DNA from: Neisseria sp.
Lineage (GTDB): Bacteria > Pseudomonadota > Gammaproteobacteria > Burkholderiales > Neisseriaceae
Direction: 5' to 3'
Assembly: GCA_030528455.1 (NCBI GenBank)
Contig: JAUMYW010000002.1
Coordinates: forward strand, 62,001 to 126,000
Length of the DNA stretch: 64,000 nt
The notes under the pieces are model-generated. The model worked only from the letters and a program-made list of their open reading frames with translations. It did no database searches and was not told where the DNA came from. The position numbers and the translations under genes were made by a program. This document shows positions 35,600-47,157 of the stretch, piece after piece (the first letter of the stretch is position 1; each line of letters begins with the position of its first letter).

Positions 35600-36934
35600 T
35601 TATGCCTGATCGCGAATAGCGGCTGCAATTTTTTCCGCGCCGTTTCGAGCCCAGTCCATCTGTTTGGCTTCCACCATCACTCGCACCACCGGCTCCGTAC
35701 CCGAGGCTCTCAATACTACACGCCCTCTGCCTTCCAACTCGGATTCCACTTCATTCAAGACTTGTTGCGCCGCACCCTGCCAATCTTGGCCTTTTTGAAT
35801 GCGCACATTAATCATGGTTTGCGGAAACGCCTGCCAATCGACCGCCGTTTCCAAATCCTGTCCCAAAACTTTCAAAGCAGCCAACACTTGCAAGGCGGAA
35901 ATAATGCCGTCTCCGGTATTGTGTTTGTCCATACAGAGAATATGGCCGGACGCTTCTCCGCCAATCAGCCAGCCGCGCTGTTGCAACTGTTCTAAAACAT
36001 AACGGTCGCCTACTTTCGCGCGTGCAAAATCTATACCCTGTTCTTTCAAAGCCAATTCCATTGCCAAATTGGTCATCACTGTGCCGACCACACCGCCGAA
36101 AGCTGCGCCGCTCTTTAAGCGGGCTTTGGCAATCACATAAATCAGTTTGTCGCCATCATATACTTTGCCGTTTTTATCGACCATCATCAGACGGTCGCCG
36201 TCACCGTCCAAGGCGATACCGTAATCGGCTTCGTTCTGCAAAACGGCCGCCTGCAGGGTTTTCGTATGCGTGGCACCGCATTTGTCGTTGATATTGAAAC
36301 CATCCGGCTCGTTGCCGACGGCAACCACTTCCGCTCCCAATTCGTGAAACACTTTCGGTGCAAGGGAATAACCGGCGCCGTTAGCCGTATCGACAACCAA
36401 TTTCAAATCACGCAAATCCATACAGCCGGGAAAAGTGGATTTGCAGAATTCGATATAGCGGTCATCCGCACCGCTGATGCGGCGGGCGCGCCCCAAACAA
36501 GCAGACGGCTCGGTTTCCATTTCTTCATCAAGTCTTGCTTCGATTTCCAATTCTATCTGGTCGGACAATTTCACTCCGCCTTCGGCGAAAAATTTGATTC
36601 CGTTATCGGAAAACGCATTATGCGAAGCGGAAATCATCACGCCTGCCGACAAGCGCAACGCCCTTGTCAGATATGCTACTCCGGGAGTCGGTAGCGGCCC
36701 GGTTTGCACCACATTCACACCCGCAGCCGTAAACCCGGCTACCAAGGCTGCTTCCAACATATAGCCGGAAATCCGTGTATCTTTGCCGATTAAAACAGTA
36801 GGCGTTCTGCCATCGTCGTGCTGTACCAAAACACGACCGGCCGCATAACCCAATTTCAAAACAAAATCCGGTGTAATCGGAAATTGTCCGACTTCTCCCC
36901 TGATACCGTCGGTACCGAAATATTTTTTCGCCAT
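35600..36934 (-). CDS. glmM: Phosphoglucosamine mutase
   Basis: This 444-residue enzyme interconverts glucosamine-6-phosphate and glucosamine-1-phosphate for UDP-GlcNAc, peptidoglycan and lipooligosaccharide synthesis. It begins [14 protein letters not shown]. The active phosphoserine lies in [19 protein letters not shown] near residues 98-116. The magnesium site is [13 protein letters not shown], and the sugar-binding loop [10 protein letters not shown] follows. [17 protein letters not shown] ends the protein. The ATG at 36934 is preferred over the upstream one at 36970 because it matches the family start and has AAGGAATAAA before it. folP lies 45 bp upstream. Confidence 0.97.
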   Translation of the reverse strand: MAKKYFGTDGIRGEVGQFPITPDFVLKLGYAAGRVLVQHDDGRTPTVLIGKDTRISGYMLEAALVAGFTAAGVNVVQTGPLPTPGVAYLTRALRLSAGVMISASHNAFSDNGIKFFAEGGVKLSDQIELEIEARLDEEMETEPSACLGRARRISGADDRYIEFCKSTFPGCMDLRDLKLVVDTANGAGYSLAPKVFHELGAEVVAVGNEPDGFNINDKCGATHTKTLQAAVLQNEADYGIALDGDGDRLMMVDKNGKVYDGDKLIYVIAKARLKSGAAFGGVVGTVMTNLAMELALKEQGIDFARAKVGDRYVLEQLQQRGWLIGGEASGHILCMDKHNTGDGIISALQVLAALKVLGQDLETAVDWQAFPQTMINVRIQKGQDWQGAAQQVLNEVESELEGRGRVVLRASGTEPVVRVMVEAKQMDWARNGAEKIAAAIRDQA

Positions 36935-36979
36935 TTTTATTCCTTTCCCAATCCGCCATGCCGTCTGCAAAGGGCGGTT

Positions 36980-37822
36980 TTACATCAAGGCCTGCCACAC
37001 CTTCAAGGCATCGGCGGTTTCTTTTACGTCATGTACTCGCACAACTTTCGCACCGTATTGCACCGATGCCAAAGCCGCCGCCACACTGCCCGCCACTCTT
37101 TCAGACGGCACTTCGCGCCTCGTCAGTTCGCCAATCATGCGCTTACGCGATACGCCCGCCAGCAAAGGCAAATCACAACGTTCGGCGATTTGTGCCGAAT
37201 GTTTCATTAATAAAATATTGTGTTGCAAGGTTTTTCCGAAACCGAAACCCAAATCTAGCAGCAGACGATCCGTTGCAATCCCTGCCTTTTTGCAGACATC
37301 GGCTCGTCCGCACAGATACGCTGCCACCTCTGCTGCAATATCATCGTAATGCGGCGACTGCTGCATGGTTTTGGGCTTGCCTTTCATGTGCATCAGGCAA
37401 ATGCCGATGCTGTCTGAATTTGCCAGCAATTCTACCGCGCCTTCGTCTTCCAAAGCCTGCACATCGTTGATAATGTCGGCCAACCCTCCATCCAATGCGC
37501 GGCGCATGATTGGAGTGTGGCGCGTATCCAGACTGATCGGCACATTCCAAGTACTCAATTCCCGCAATAAGGGTTCAACACGCCGCCATTCTTCATCCAA
37601 GGAAATTTCTGCCGCACCCGGACGAGTCGATTCTCCGCCGATGTCCAAAATATCAGCACCATATCCCAGCATTTCTTCCGCATGACGCAATGCCGTCTGC
37701 AAGTCTGTATACGAACCGCCATCGGAAAATGAATCGGGTGTCAGATTGACTATGCCCATGATTTTTGGCTGTTGCAAATCAACACGGAAACGCCCTGCCT
37801 GCCAAACGGTATGCGCCACCAT
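36980..37822 (-). CDS. folP: Dihydropteroate synthase
   Basis: This 280-residue enzyme condenses p-aminobenzoate with the pterin pyrophosphate in folate synthesis and is the target of sulfonamides. [21 protein letters not shown] is the first signature. [14 protein letters not shown] is the second. [16 protein letters not shown] and [22 protein letters not shown] follow. folP and glmM are adjacent in many proteobacteria. The gene contains a canonical CTGAA-type DUS at 37100-37111, unlike most of the window. Exchange of folP by transformation is well known in Neisseria, so mosaicism is plausible. Confidence 0.96.
   Translation of the reverse strand: MVAHTVWQAGRFRVDLQQPKIMGIVNLTPDSFSDGGSYTDLQTALRHAEEMLGYGADILDIGGESTRPGAAEISLDEEWRRVEPLLRELSTWNVPISLDTRHTPIMRRALDGGLADIINDVQALEDEGAVELLANSDSIGICLMHMKGKPKTMQQSPHYDDIAAEVAAYLCGRADVCKKAGIATDRLLLDLGFGFGKTLQHNILLMKHSAQIAERCDLPLLAGVSRKRMIGELTRREVPSERVAGSVAAALASVQYGAKVVRVHDVKETADALKVWQALM
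37100..37111 (-). repeat. Canonical-type DUS inside folP
   Basis: GTGCCGTCTGAA on the minus strand differs from the resident copies, which end in CTGCA. It has 11 of 12 bases of the meningococcal form. Confidence 0.7.
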
Positions 37823-37944
37823 CTGCCCCCACTGTAAATAAAGTAAAGATTATAACAAAGCCAACGGTTCTTGTTTCAGAAAGGCATACGATATTTTCCC
37901 TACTTTTCAGAAGCGTTTTCCGTCGTCTTCCTAAACATAAAAAA

Positions 37945-37969
37945 GCCCGAACTTACAACACGTTCGGGC
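37945..37969 (-). terminator. Rho-independent terminator of ftsH
   Basis: GCCCGAAC at 37945-37952 pairs with GTTCGGGC at 37962-37969. On the minus strand the stem is followed by TTTTTT. It lies 22 bp past the ftsH stop. Confidence 0.85.
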
Positions 37970-37991
37970 AGAATATCACATCATTGGAAAG

Positions 37992-39986
37992 TCAAGCACG
38001 ATTCTCCTGAGATTTGTTCTCGGCTTCCTGTTCTGCAGACGGCACATCATTTCCCTCGGACGATGTATCCTTCGAAGATGCTTCTTCAACATCTTGATTT
38101 GCTTCCTGTTCAGAAACATCCTCGTCCGAAGCTCCACTTTCCGTGCGGACATTATGGCTGTAATCCTTAGGCGGACTCGGCTGCTTGCCTGCCATGATTT
38201 CCAATACTTGATCACGGTCGATAGTTTCCCACTCCATTAAGGCCTTGCACATCGTTTCCATCTTTTCCCGATTTGAGTCCAAAATGTTGTAGGCAATCGC
38301 ATACTGTTCGTCCAAAATACGGCGAACCTCCGCATCAACTTCCTGTTGGGTTTTTTCGGAAATATTCTGAGAACGAGTAATGCTGCGGCCAAGGAAGACT
38401 TCACCTTCGTTTTCCGCATAAACCATCACGCCCATTTTTTCACTCATACCGTAACGCGTTACCATCTCCCGCGCCATAGCAGTCGCACGCTCGAAATCGT
38501 TTGAAGCACCGGTCGAAATACGTCCGACAAAAATATCTTCCGCAATCCGGCCGCCGAACAAAATCGAAATCTGATTCAGCATTTGGTCCTTATACAGGCT
38601 GATACGGTCGCGCTCCGGCAACTGCCAGGTCAACCCCAATGCCCGACCGCGCGGCATAATGGTTACTTTATGAACAGGATCCGTACCTTCCAGACTTTCC
38701 GCCACAATCGCATGACCGGATTCGTGATAGGCAGTCGCACGTTTTTCGTCTTCATGCATCACCATACTGCGGCGTTCCGGCCCCATATATATTTTGTCTT
38801 TAGCATCTTCAAAATCGCTCTGGTCGACTTTGATTTTATTGCGTCTGCCGGCAAACAGGGCAGCTTCATTGACCAAATTGGCCAAATCCGCACCGGAGAA
38901 ACCCGGCGTACCGCGCGCCAAAGAAACCAAATCCACCGATTCGTCCAAGGGTACTTTTTTGGCATGTACTTTCAAAATCTGTTCGCGTCCTCGAATATCA
39001 GGCAAAGATACTACAACCTGACGATCGAAGCGACCCGGACGCTGCAAAGCAGGATCGAGTACGTCCGGACGGTTGGTTGCCGCAATTACAATAACAGTCT
39101 GATCGCTTTCAAAACCATCCATCTCTACCAAAAGCTGGTTCAATGTCTGTTCGCGCTCGTCGTTACCACCGCCCAAACCGGCCCCGCGCTGACGACCGAC
39201 GGCATCAATTTCATCAATAAAAATAATGCAGGGTGAATTTTTCTTGGCCTGTTCGAACATATCGCGTACGCGGCTGGCACCCACGCCGACAAACATTTCC
39301 ACAAAGTCCGAACCGGAAATACTGAAAAACGGCACTCCTGCTTCACCAGCAATCGCTTTGGCCAGCAAAGTTTTACCGGTACCCGGACTACCAGCCAGCA
39401 AAATACCGCGCGGTACGCGTCCACCTAGACTTTGGTAGCGATCGGGAGCTTTCAGGTAATCGACTATTTCCTGCACCTCCTCTTTCGCTTCATCACAACC
39501 GGCAACATCGGCAAACGTTACCTTATTGGCATTTTTTTCCAATAATTTAGCACGGCTTTTGCCGAAGGAAAAAGCACCGCCCTTACCTCCCCCGCTTTGC
39601 AGCCTCATAAAGTAAAACCATGCACCGATTAACAACATGACCGGCAAAAGACTGAACAAAACGCTTTGGAATACGCTTGGTTTTTCTTCCGGAGTAACCT
39701 TTACACGCACTTTTTTGTCCAACAGCGTCTGAATCAGCTTGTCATCCAAAGGCGCATTGGTAAAGAAGGCGGTTTTATCGGTACGCTCGCCTTTGACGAC
39801 ATAGCCGCCGACTACCGATCCTTCGATGTTCACGTTGTCGATTTCACCTTTATTCACCTGTTCGATGAACTGCGAATACTCAATTTGCTGGCTTTCTTCT
39901 TTCTTACCGCTGATTGCATTGAAAGCCGCCATCAGACCGATGGCCAGCGCTGCCCAAACCAGCAGACTTTTAACCGTGTTTCTCAC
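37992..39986 (-). CDS. ftsH: ATP-dependent zinc metalloprotease FtsH
   Basis: This 664-residue inner-membrane AAA protease degrades damaged membrane proteins and regulators. Two membrane segments flank a periplasmic domain, at about residues 7-24 and 106-126. The Walker A motif is GSPGTGKT at 199-206, and Walker B is [11 protein letters not shown] near 254-264. The second region of homology is [21 protein letters not shown]. The zinc site is HESGH at 421-425. The last 50 residues are a polar, acidic tail containing a DUS in the DNA. rlmE lies 62 bp upstream, which matches the rlmE-ftsH order known in many proteobacteria. Confidence 0.98.
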   Translation of the reverse strand: MRNTVKSLLVWAALAIGLMAAFNAISGKKEESQQIEYSQFIEQVNKGEIDNVNIEGSVVGGYVVKGERTDKTAFFTNAPLDDKLIQTLLDKKVRVKVTPEEKPSVFQSVLFSLLPVMLLIGAWFYFMRLQSGGGKGGAFSFGKSRAKLLEKNANKVTFADVAGCDEAKEEVQEIVDYLKAPDRYQSLGGRVPRGILLAGSPGTGKTLLAKAIAGEAGVPFFSISGSDFVEMFVGVGASRVRDMFEQAKKNSPCIIFIDEIDAVGRQRGAGLGGGNDEREQTLNQLLVEMDGFESDQTVIVIAATNRPDVLDPALQRPGRFDRQVVVSLPDIRGREQILKVHAKKVPLDESVDLVSLARGTPGFSGADLANLVNEAALFAGRRNKIKVDQSDFEDAKDKIYMGPERRSMVMHEDEKRATAYHESGHAIVAESLEGTDPVHKVTIMPRGRALGLTWQLPERDRISLYKDQMLNQISILFGGRIAEDIFVGRISTGASNDFERATAMAREMVTRYGMSEKMGVMVYAENEGEVFLGRSITRSQNISEKTQQEVDAEVRRILDEQYAIAYNILDSNREKMETMCKALMEWETIDRDQVLEIMAGKQPSPPKDYSHNVRTESGASDEDVSEQEANQDVEEASSKDTSSEGNDVPSAEQEAENKSQENRA

Positions 39987-40048
39987 AGAAACAAGCTCCT
40001 AAAAATATGAAAAAATAACTTCGGATTGTAGCAGACCGAACCTTCTCT

Positions 40049-40669
40049 TCAGCGTTTATTTTTACCTAATAGATAAAGTTCACTGGAGCGATTGCGTGAA
40101 GCATCGGGTTTGCGCGTCTGCACCGATGCGAATACTTCGCGCATAGCCCGAACATATTCCTGATAACCTGCGCCCTGAAATACTTTAACCAAAAAATTAC
40201 CGCCCGTTTTCAAATGTTCGCGGGCGAAATCCAAGGCAAGTTCGCACAAATAAAAGCTTTTGGCTTGGTCTGTTACGGCATTTCCCGACATATTGGGGGC
40301 CATATCGCAGATTACAAGGTCCAAAGGCCGCCCTGCCAACAAACTTTCAAACTCTGCCAAGACGCTCTCTTCCCGAAAATCACCCTGGATAAACGATACG
40401 CCCTCCAAGGCTTCCATCGGCAGAATATCCAAAGCAAACACTTCTCCGTCCTTTCCTGCCAGTCCGACCGCAACCTGCGACCAACTGCCCGGTGCGCTAC
40501 CTAAATCCGCCAAAATCGTTCCCGGCTTGATTATTTTATCTTTTTCATTTATTTCCAGTAATTTATACGCAGCTCTTGCACGATAACCGTCTTTTTGCGC
40601 CTTATGCACATAATAATCGTTAATGTGCTCATTGAGCCAGGCTTTGGAAGATTTAGAACGTACAGCCAT
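40049..40669 (-). CDS. rlmE: 23S rRNA 2'-O-methyltransferase RlmE (FtsJ)
   Basis: This 206-residue methyltransferase modifies U2552 of 23S rRNA late in large-subunit assembly. It begins AVRSKSSKAWLNEHINDYYVHKAQKDGYRARAAYKLLEI, with the basic FtsJ N-terminus. The SAM site is ILADLGSAPGSWSQVA. The catalytic tetrad residues lie in RARAAYKL (Lys), LVICDMAPNMSG (Asp), NFLVKVFQG (Lys) and the C-terminal SRNRSSELYLLG (Glu). It lies upstream of ftsH on the same strand and diverges from yhbY. Confidence 0.97.
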   Translation of the reverse strand: MAVRSKSSKAWLNEHINDYYVHKAQKDGYRARAAYKLLEINEKDKIIKPGTILADLGSAPGSWSQVAVGLAGKDGEVFALDILPMEALEGVSFIQGDFREESVLAEFESLLAGRPLDLVICDMAPNMSGNAVTDQAKSFYLCELALDFAREHLKTGGNFLVKVFQGAGYQEYVRAMREVFASVQTRKPDASRNRSSELYLLGKNKR

Positions 40670-40798
40670 ATATATTCCGCCTTAATACAGAAGCGGCATA
40701 TTGTACCGATTTTTATGCTGCCTGTATGCTGCCCGCGCTTTAAAGGGCATTTGAAATCGCGTAAAATACACTTTTATTTTGTACTCAGAGCCTTAAAA

Positions 40799-41080
40799 AT
40801 GAATGAAAAATTAAGTACCAAAGACATTTTGGAACTGAAAACCCGCGCCCACCACATCAATCCGGTCGTCATGATTGGTCAAAACGGACTGACCGATTCC
40901 GTTATCAAGGAAACTGATGCGGCTTTAACGGCACACGAGCTGATTAAAGTACGGGTGTTCGGCGACGATCGTGCCGAACGCATAGAAATGTGCGAAGCCT
41001 TATGCGATGCTGTTGATGCACAACTGGTTCAACATATCGGCAAACTTTTGGTTTTATGGCGGAAAAACGAAGAGCAATAA
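40799..41080 (+). CDS. yhbY: YhbY-family ribosome assembly RNA-binding protein
   Basis: This 93-residue protein has the CRM/YhbY fold. LKTRAHHINPVVMIGQNGLTDSVIKETDAALTAHELIKVRVFG covers the GxxG-like loop (IGQNGLT) and the basic surface. Members bind pre-50S particles. The frame stays open upstream to 40595 inside rlmE, but the ATG at 40799 matches the family start. The arrangement opposite rlmE-ftsH is the same as in E. coli. A DUS hairpin follows the stop. Confidence 0.94.
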   Translation: MNEKLSTKDILELKTRAHHINPVVMIGQNGLTDSVIKETDAALTAHELIKVRVFGDDRAERIEMCEALCDAVDAQLVQHIGKLLVLWRKNEEQ

Positions 41081-41101
41081 TTTCTCCACTCCTAAACAAT
41101 T

Positions 41102-41137
41102 TAAGCCGTCTGCAAGATTCGAAATGCAGACGGCTTA
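41102..41137. terminator. Perfect inverted DUS between convergent genes
   Basis: TAAGCCGTCTGCA at 41102-41114 pairs perfectly with TGCAGACGGCTTA at 41125-41137. It lies between yhbY and the minus-strand unknown gene at 41180. Confidence 0.65.
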
Positions 41138-41179
41138 TATATTACAGGCTTAATCCATCAAAAAATGGATAAAAAAACC

Positions 41180-41911
41180 TTATTTCTGTGCCTTCAATTT
41201 ATATTTGATTGCTCCAAATGCAGCTTTCAGGTTGTAATCCAACACCTCACGCACCAACTCAGGCGTTTCGTTTTCCAAGCTTTTCTGCAACTGGAAGGTC
41301 AACTGCACGGCCTGTCGCTGCACCGCCGTTCTTACCATACCGTTAACCGCATCAGTCAAATGCGGCAGCAGACGTTCACCCAATCTCTCCAACAACTCGC
41401 TTTCCGACAAACACAAAACAGGACGATTGGCTGGAACGACGGAAGGTTCCAACACATTGACGCAAACAGGAAGTATCTTTTCTCCTTCCTTCTCGTCTCC
41501 TGCTCCGCATACCTCCTGCCCTCCTGCTTCCCGCAAAGGAGCGACATGTTTCGGATTCACCCATACAGCAGCCGTTTTAGCAATCATCTCTTCGCCTGCA
41601 GCCCCTTGTAAAGCAGTTTGCGCATTAAGCCAATCCTCCTGCAACAAAACCGCCGTATCGGTTTCCGGTCCGTCATATTCGGCAGCTGCCAGATTATGTT
41701 CTGCTTCCCACTGCTTCAAATATTCACCCAAAACATAACGTCTGGCCTCCATCTCTTCTTGGCTGTAACGTCCCGGCTGCAAACCGCTTCGTACCGGTTT
41801 GGAGACGGTAGTGTCGGCAATCTTCGCCGAACGGTTGCGGCGCAACTGTTTCAAACGGTTTTCCCAACCCTCTCTTCCATCGGACGGATGATGATCGAAC
41901 AAATCATTCAT
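41180..41911 (-). CDS. Conserved hypothetical protein
   Basis: This 243-residue, hydrophilic protein has no signal peptide or membrane segment. The N-terminal 50 residues are basic (GWENRLKQLRRNRSAKIA). A middle part rich in acidic and small residues looks flexible. The C-terminal 70 residues (SELLERLGERLLPHLTDAVN and QLTFQLQKSLENETPELV) look helical. I do not recognise a characterised family. The first codon of the longest frame is GTG at 41920; the ATG at 41911 is preferred. It is divergent from the small gene at 41997. Function unknown. Confidence 0.75.
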   Translation of the reverse strand: MNDLFDHHPSDGREGWENRLKQLRRNRSAKIADTTVSKPVRSGLQPGRYSQEEMEARRYVLGEYLKQWEAEHNLAAAEYDGPETDTAVLLQEDWLNAQTALQGAAGEEMIAKTAAVWVNPKHVAPLREAGGQEVCGAGDEKEGEKILPVCVNVLEPSVVPANRPVLCLSESELLERLGERLLPHLTDAVNGMVRTAVQRQAVQLTFQLQKSLENETPELVREVLDYNLKAAFGAIKYKLKAQK

Positions 41912-41996
41912 ATTTCTCACACGCTTTCTTTGCTAAGGATTTCAAAGCGGAACTATAATATAAGGATTTTAGCAGAAAACAGAAAGGGACAAAGCC

Positions 41997-42245
41997 GTGA
42001 ACACTATCGAGCAACGCTTGGAATACCTGGAAGAAGCCAATGAAGTACTGCGAATGCAGAATAAAGTTTTGTCAACTGCTTTCAAAGGAATGCTTCGAGG
42101 CCTGCCGCACGAAACCGCTCAAGATGTCGTAGAAGCCGTTCAGCTGGCATTTGAAGACGAACTGGTTCGCCTGAGTTATGAAGACAGTCCTCATATCGAC
42201 TTATTTCACGATGTTACCTATTCATTTTTCCGAGAAAAAGAATAA
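41997..42245 (+). CDS. Small conserved protein with N-terminal coiled coil
   Basis: This 82-residue protein starts at GTG with a good AAAGGGA ribosome binding site. The first 30 residues (TIEQRLEYLEEANEVLRMQN) have the heptad pattern of a short coiled coil. The rest is acidic (FEDELVRLSYEDSPHIDLF). It superficially resembles SlyX-like proteins, but the match is not convincing. The gene precedes the amino-acid-binding lipoprotein by 93 bp. No function can be given. Confidence 0.7.
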   Translation: MNTIEQRLEYLEEANEVLRMQNKVLSTAFKGMLRGLPHETAQDVVEAVQLAFEDELVRLSYEDSPHIDLFHDVTYSFFREKE

Positions 42246-42338
42246 AAACGAATATCCCGTTCCGGAAACCTGTTTTCATTGTAAAATTATGCTAAACTAC
42301 GTTTCTTAAATTAATTCCCGATTTTAAAGGACTCACAC

Positions 42339-43130
42339 ATGAATATGAAAAAATGGCTCTCTGTTGCTTTGGCCTGCTCCGTTTTGACTTTGGGCGCATG
42401 CGGTGGGCAAAAATCACAGGAAACCGCCGCTTCCGCACCTGCGGCGGAAGGTAAGGTTTACCGTGTCGGCATGAATGCAGAATTTGCTCCCTTCGAATCT
42501 CTTGATGCCAATAACAACGTACAAGGTTTCGATGTCGACTTACTGAATGCGATGGCTGAAGCCGGTGGCTTCAAAGTAGAATACAAACATCAGCCTTGGG
42601 ACAGTCTGTTTGCTGCTTTGAGCAACGGAGATGTCGATTTACTGGCCTCTGCTGTAACCATTACCGAAGAGCGCAAACAAACCATGGCTTTTACCGATCC
42701 TTACTTTGAAATTACCCAAGTAATTCTGGTACCGAAAGGTAAAGACATCAAATCGGTTGAGGATTTGAAACAAGCTAACAAAGTCGGTGTCGTTACCGGC
42801 AATACCGGTGATTTGGCTGCTACCAAACTGCTGGGGGCAAACAGCCAGAAAATCGCCCGCTTCGAAAATCTAACTTTGGTAATCAAAGAATTGGAAAACG
42901 GCGGCTTGGATGCAGTAGTCAGCGACAGTGCTGTTGTCGGCAACTATATCCGCAACAATAGCGACAAGGGCTTTACAATGGTCCAAGTTCCTGATTTTGA
43001 AATTGAAAACTACGGCATTGCAGTTCGCTTGAATGATACGGAAACTCTAACTATGCTGAATGATGCTTTGAAAAAAGTCCGTGAAAACGGTGAATACGAA
43101 AAAGTGTCCGCAAAGTATTTCGCAGAATAA
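42339..43130 (+). CDS. Amino-acid ABC transporter substrate-binding lipoprotein
   Basis: This 263-residue protein begins with a lipoprotein signal peptide, VALACSVLTLGACGGQ, with the lipobox cysteine near residue 21. The mature part is a family 3 solute-binding protein: VYRVGMNAEFAPFESLDANNNVQGFDVDLL, AVTITEERKQTMAFTDPYF and DAVVSDSAVVGNYI are typical of polar amino-acid binders. Lgt, also in the window, would modify it. No permease or ATPase gene is adjacent, so its partners lie elsewhere. The specific ligand (for example cystine, glutamine or arginine) cannot be decided. A strong terminator follows. Confidence 0.9.
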   Translation: MNMKKWLSVALACSVLTLGACGGQKSQETAASAPAAEGKVYRVGMNAEFAPFESLDANNNVQGFDVDLLNAMAEAGGFKVEYKHQPWDSLFAALSNGDVDLLASAVTITEERKQTMAFTDPYFEITQVILVPKGKDIKSVEDLKQANKVGVVTGNTGDLAATKLLGANSQKIARFENLTLVIKELENGGLDAVVSDSAVVGNYIRNNSDKGFTMVQVPDFEIENYGIAVRLNDTETLTMLNDALKKVRENGEYEKVSAKYFAE

Positions 43131-43146
43131 AAATCAATTATCAGCC

Positions 43147-43175
43147 AAAGACCGGAATATCTTTCCGGTCTTTTT
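43147..43175 (+). terminator. Rho-independent terminator of the binding-protein gene
   Basis: AAAGACCGGAA at 43147-43157 pairs perfectly with TTCCGGTCTTT at 43163-43173, and a T-run follows. It lies 17 bp after the stop. Confidence 0.92.
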
Positions 43176-43329
43176 CTATACATTATTCCGTTTCTTCTGC
43201 ACGAAACACTGCGGACAAATCAATTTTATTTAGCCGTATTATTTCGATATTAAAAATGTTATGGTGTTTTCCAATCAAGCACCCATTACTCAAAGCATGC
43301 ATATTCCATCCGCCTCATCTGACAAAAGC

Positions 43330-43352
43330 GGCTGCTACCAAAGGTAACAGCC
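43330..43352 (-). terminator. Probable purA terminator
   Basis: GGCTGCTACC at 43330-43339 pairs with GGTAACAGCC at 43343-43352 with one mismatch. On the minus strand a short T tract follows. It lies about 20 bp past the purA stop. Confidence 0.6.
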
Positions 43353-43373
43353 GTCTGCAGCTCAAACATAGCT

Positions 43374-44690
<1,317 letters not shown>

Positions 44691-44722
44691 TTAAAATGTG
44701 AAAGTTCTGGAAATACTTGAAA

Positions 44723-45874
44723 TTACTTTTCAACCAGCCATATGCCGTCTGCATCTTTTTTCAATCGACCTGCAACGCAACCCGAATGATTGGTTTGCAC
44801 TCCGTAATCAATCACTACGCTTGCTCCGTCGGCACGCAAACGCTCGATGGCTTCACTGGCATTTGCCGCATCGCGGTAATCCACCCAAATCCATTCTCGC
44901 TTTTCAGGTTCGGGGAGACGACGCAAAAAGGTTCGCAAATCAAAACTGAATCCCGTTGCCGGACGGGAGCGACCGAAATATCCGCCTAATCCGTCATAAC
45001 GCCCACCACGTGCCACAGCATCATGGCAGTCGCTGCCGTAAACAGCATACAGCAAGCCCGTGTGATAATTGTCTACACGCAATTCCGACAAATCGATATG
45101 TATCTCCCGATTCGGAAAAGCTCTGCAGACGGCTTCCAATTCGTCCAAGGCCGTCGATACAGCCCCCAGCTCGGGCAATATTCTGCGAGCTTCGTTCAAT
45201 ACCTCCCTGCCGCCATACAGACCGCACAAAGCCGACAAGGCCTTACGCCACATCATATCGACTTTCAGGTGTTCCAACAGCTCTTTTACAGCATCGGTAT
45301 CTTTATCCTGCATCAGTGCCAGTAATTCCCGAGCCTGCCTTTCGGCCAACCCCGCCGCATCCGCCAAAGCACGGAATACGCCGATATGGCCGAGTGAAAG
45401 TAAAACCGTACCGATATGGCCGATGCTCATACTTTCCAACATCAGGCCGATTAACTCTATATCGGCTTCTATGCCTTGATAACCGTACAATTCTGCGCCG
45501 CATTGGAACGGTTCCCTCGTTGTCAGAAAACCGTCCGGCCGCGCATGCAGTACCGAGCCTGCGTAACACAGACGGTTAATGCCGTTATTGCCAGCCAAAA
45601 GATGTGCATCGATACGCGCAACCTGAGGGGTGATATCTGCACGTATGCCGAGTTGGCGGCCGCTGATCTGATCGACAAAACGGATAGTTTTCAAAGAAAG
45701 ACCGGAATCGATATGGGTCAGAAGAGAATCGCTGTATTCCATTAAAGGCGGATGAACGAGCTCATAGCCGTGCGAACGGAAAATCGCCAACAACCGCTCT
45801 TTCGCGCTTTCGAGATGGCGCGCATTATTGGGTAGAATGTCGGCAATATATTCGGGAAGCTGCCAAGACTGCAT
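44723..45874 (-). CDS. hisZ: ATP phosphoribosyltransferase regulatory subunit
   Basis: This 383-residue protein is a catalytically inactive relative of histidyl-tRNA synthetase. It supports short-form HisG, the first enzyme of histidine synthesis. It has class II synthetase motif-like blocks, HGYELVHPPLMEYSDSLL, IRFVDQISGRQLGIRADITPQVARIDA and YSLDLRTF-like FSFDLRTFLRRL. It lacks the anticodon-binding domain of a true HisRS, and the length fits HisZ. The start is the ATG at 45874. purA follows 50 bp downstream. hisG is not in the window. Confidence 0.94.
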   Translation of the reverse strand: MQSWQLPEYIADILPNNARHLESAKERLLAIFRSHGYELVHPPLMEYSDSLLTHIDSGLSLKTIRFVDQISGRQLGIRADITPQVARIDAHLLAGNNGINRLCYAGSVLHARPDGFLTTREPFQCGAELYGYQGIEADIELIGLMLESMSIGHIGTVLLSLGHIGVFRALADAAGLAERQARELLALMQDKDTDAVKELLEHLKVDMMWRKALSALCGLYGGREVLNEARRILPELGAVSTALDELEAVCRAFPNREIHIDLSELRVDNYHTGLLYAVYGSDCHDAVARGGRYDGLGGYFGRSRPATGFSFDLRTFLRRLPEPEKREWIWVDYRDAANASEAIERLRADGASVVIDYGVQTNHSGCVAGRLKKDADGIWLVEK

Positions 45875-46077
45875 TGGTATGTATTCCGTTGCCGGTGCAA
45901 TCGGAAGTATCTTGCACCTGAGTTTTTAAAACCGAACTGTAACATAAAATAACAGCCAAAGACAAACCGTGTTCCCGATTCGTTCCAAGCTGCCCTGAAG
46001 AGATTACGGCCAGGAGGAAGTCCTGAGAAATTTCACGCCACCTGCAGACGGCCGGCTTCACCCTAGCAAAAAGAAAA

Positions 46078-46097
46078 CAGCCTGCAAAAGCAGGCTG
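46078..46097 (-). terminator. Rho-independent terminator of mglBAC
   Basis: CAGCCTGC at 46078-46085 and GCAGGCTG at 46090-46097 form an 8-bp stem with an AAAA loop. On the minus strand it is followed by TTTTCTTTTT. It lies 13 bp past the mglC stop. Confidence 0.85.
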
Positions 46098-46110
46098 CGA
46101 CAACAGGAGA

Positions 46111-47121
46111 TTACTTTTTCTTTGCATGTTTCAACGAATCGATAGCCACCGCCAAAATAATGATGCCGCCCTTGATGATGTATTGCCAATAAGGATTGAC
46201 ACCGATATAACTCAAACCGTAATTAATCAGAGTGAAGATAATCACACCGATAACGACACCGATGACGCTGCCGACACCGCCGCTGAACGATACGCCGCCG
46301 ATAACGCAAGCGGCAATAGCATCCAACTCATACATAAAGCCGAGATTGTTAGTAGCAGAACCGATACGTCCTGCTTCCAAGAAACCTCCGAACGCGTAAA
46401 AAATGCCGGATAAGGTGTAAATACCGAGCAAATTAAGCGTAACGTTCACACCGGAAACTTTGGCTGCTTCGGGATTGCCTCCTATGGCAAAAATATTTTT
46501 ACCAAAACGTGTTTTGTTCCAAATTACCCAAACCAATACGATTGCCACTAATGCATAAATTGTAATGTAGGATAAACGAAAGCTGCCGAGTTGGACAAAT
46601 CCTTGCGTAAATGCGGAATATCCTGCATCAAAGCCTGCAATCGGGGCAGAACCGACATGGTCGTAATAAAGCGAATTGATGCCGTAAATGACCAGCATGG
46701 TGCCCAAAGTGGCAATAAACGGCGTTACATTCATCACGGTAACGATAATGCCGTTCAGCAGACCGAGCAGTGCTCCGACCGCACAAACCAATAAAATCAC
46801 CAACGGAATCGGCACAACGTCCATTGCAGGGAAAACCTTATTGATATTGCCCACCGATTGCAACAAAGTAGCTGAAATCACAGCTGCCAATCCAACCTGG
46901 CGACCAACCGACAAATCCGTACCCTGCGTAACAATCAAACCCGCCACACCCAATGCAATAATGATGCGGACGGAGGATTGCGTAAGAATATTGCTGAAAT
47001 TAGTCAGACTCAAAAAGCTGGTATCACGCGAGATAATAACCAGCAAAAGCAGGAGCAGAACAAAATATAAGGCATAATTTTTAAAAAAATCAAAAGCCTT
47101 TTGAGAAATCGTTGCATTCAT
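46111..47121 (-). CDS. mglC: Galactose/methyl galactoside ABC transporter permease
   Basis: This 336-residue inner-membrane protein has about ten hydrophobic segments and the BPD_transp_2 family pattern. Typical stretches are IIIALGVAGLIVTQGTDLSVG near the first third and AIGGNPEAAKVSGVNV, the cytoplasmic loop that contacts the ATPase. FGGFLEAGRIGSATNNLGFMYELDAIAACVIGGVSFSGGVGS follows. The strong resemblance to E. coli MglC and the order mglB-mglA-mglC support a galactose specificity. It starts 36 bp after mglA with an AAAGGATT site. Confidence 0.92.
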   Translation of the reverse strand: MNATISQKAFDFFKNYALYFVLLLLLLVIISRDTSFLSLTNFSNILTQSSVRIIIALGVAGLIVTQGTDLSVGRQVGLAAVISATLLQSVGNINKVFPAMDVVPIPLVILLVCAVGALLGLLNGIIVTVMNVTPFIATLGTMLVIYGINSLYYDHVGSAPIAGFDAGYSAFTQGFVQLGSFRLSYITIYALVAIVLVWVIWNKTRFGKNIFAIGGNPEAAKVSGVNVTLNLLGIYTLSGIFYAFGGFLEAGRIGSATNNLGFMYELDAIAACVIGGVSFSGGVGSVIGVVIGVIIFTLINYGLSYIGVNPYWQYIIKGGIIILAVAIDSLKHAKKK

Positions 47122-47157
47122 TTATACATAATCCTTTGAATTGGTGCCGTCTGCAGC

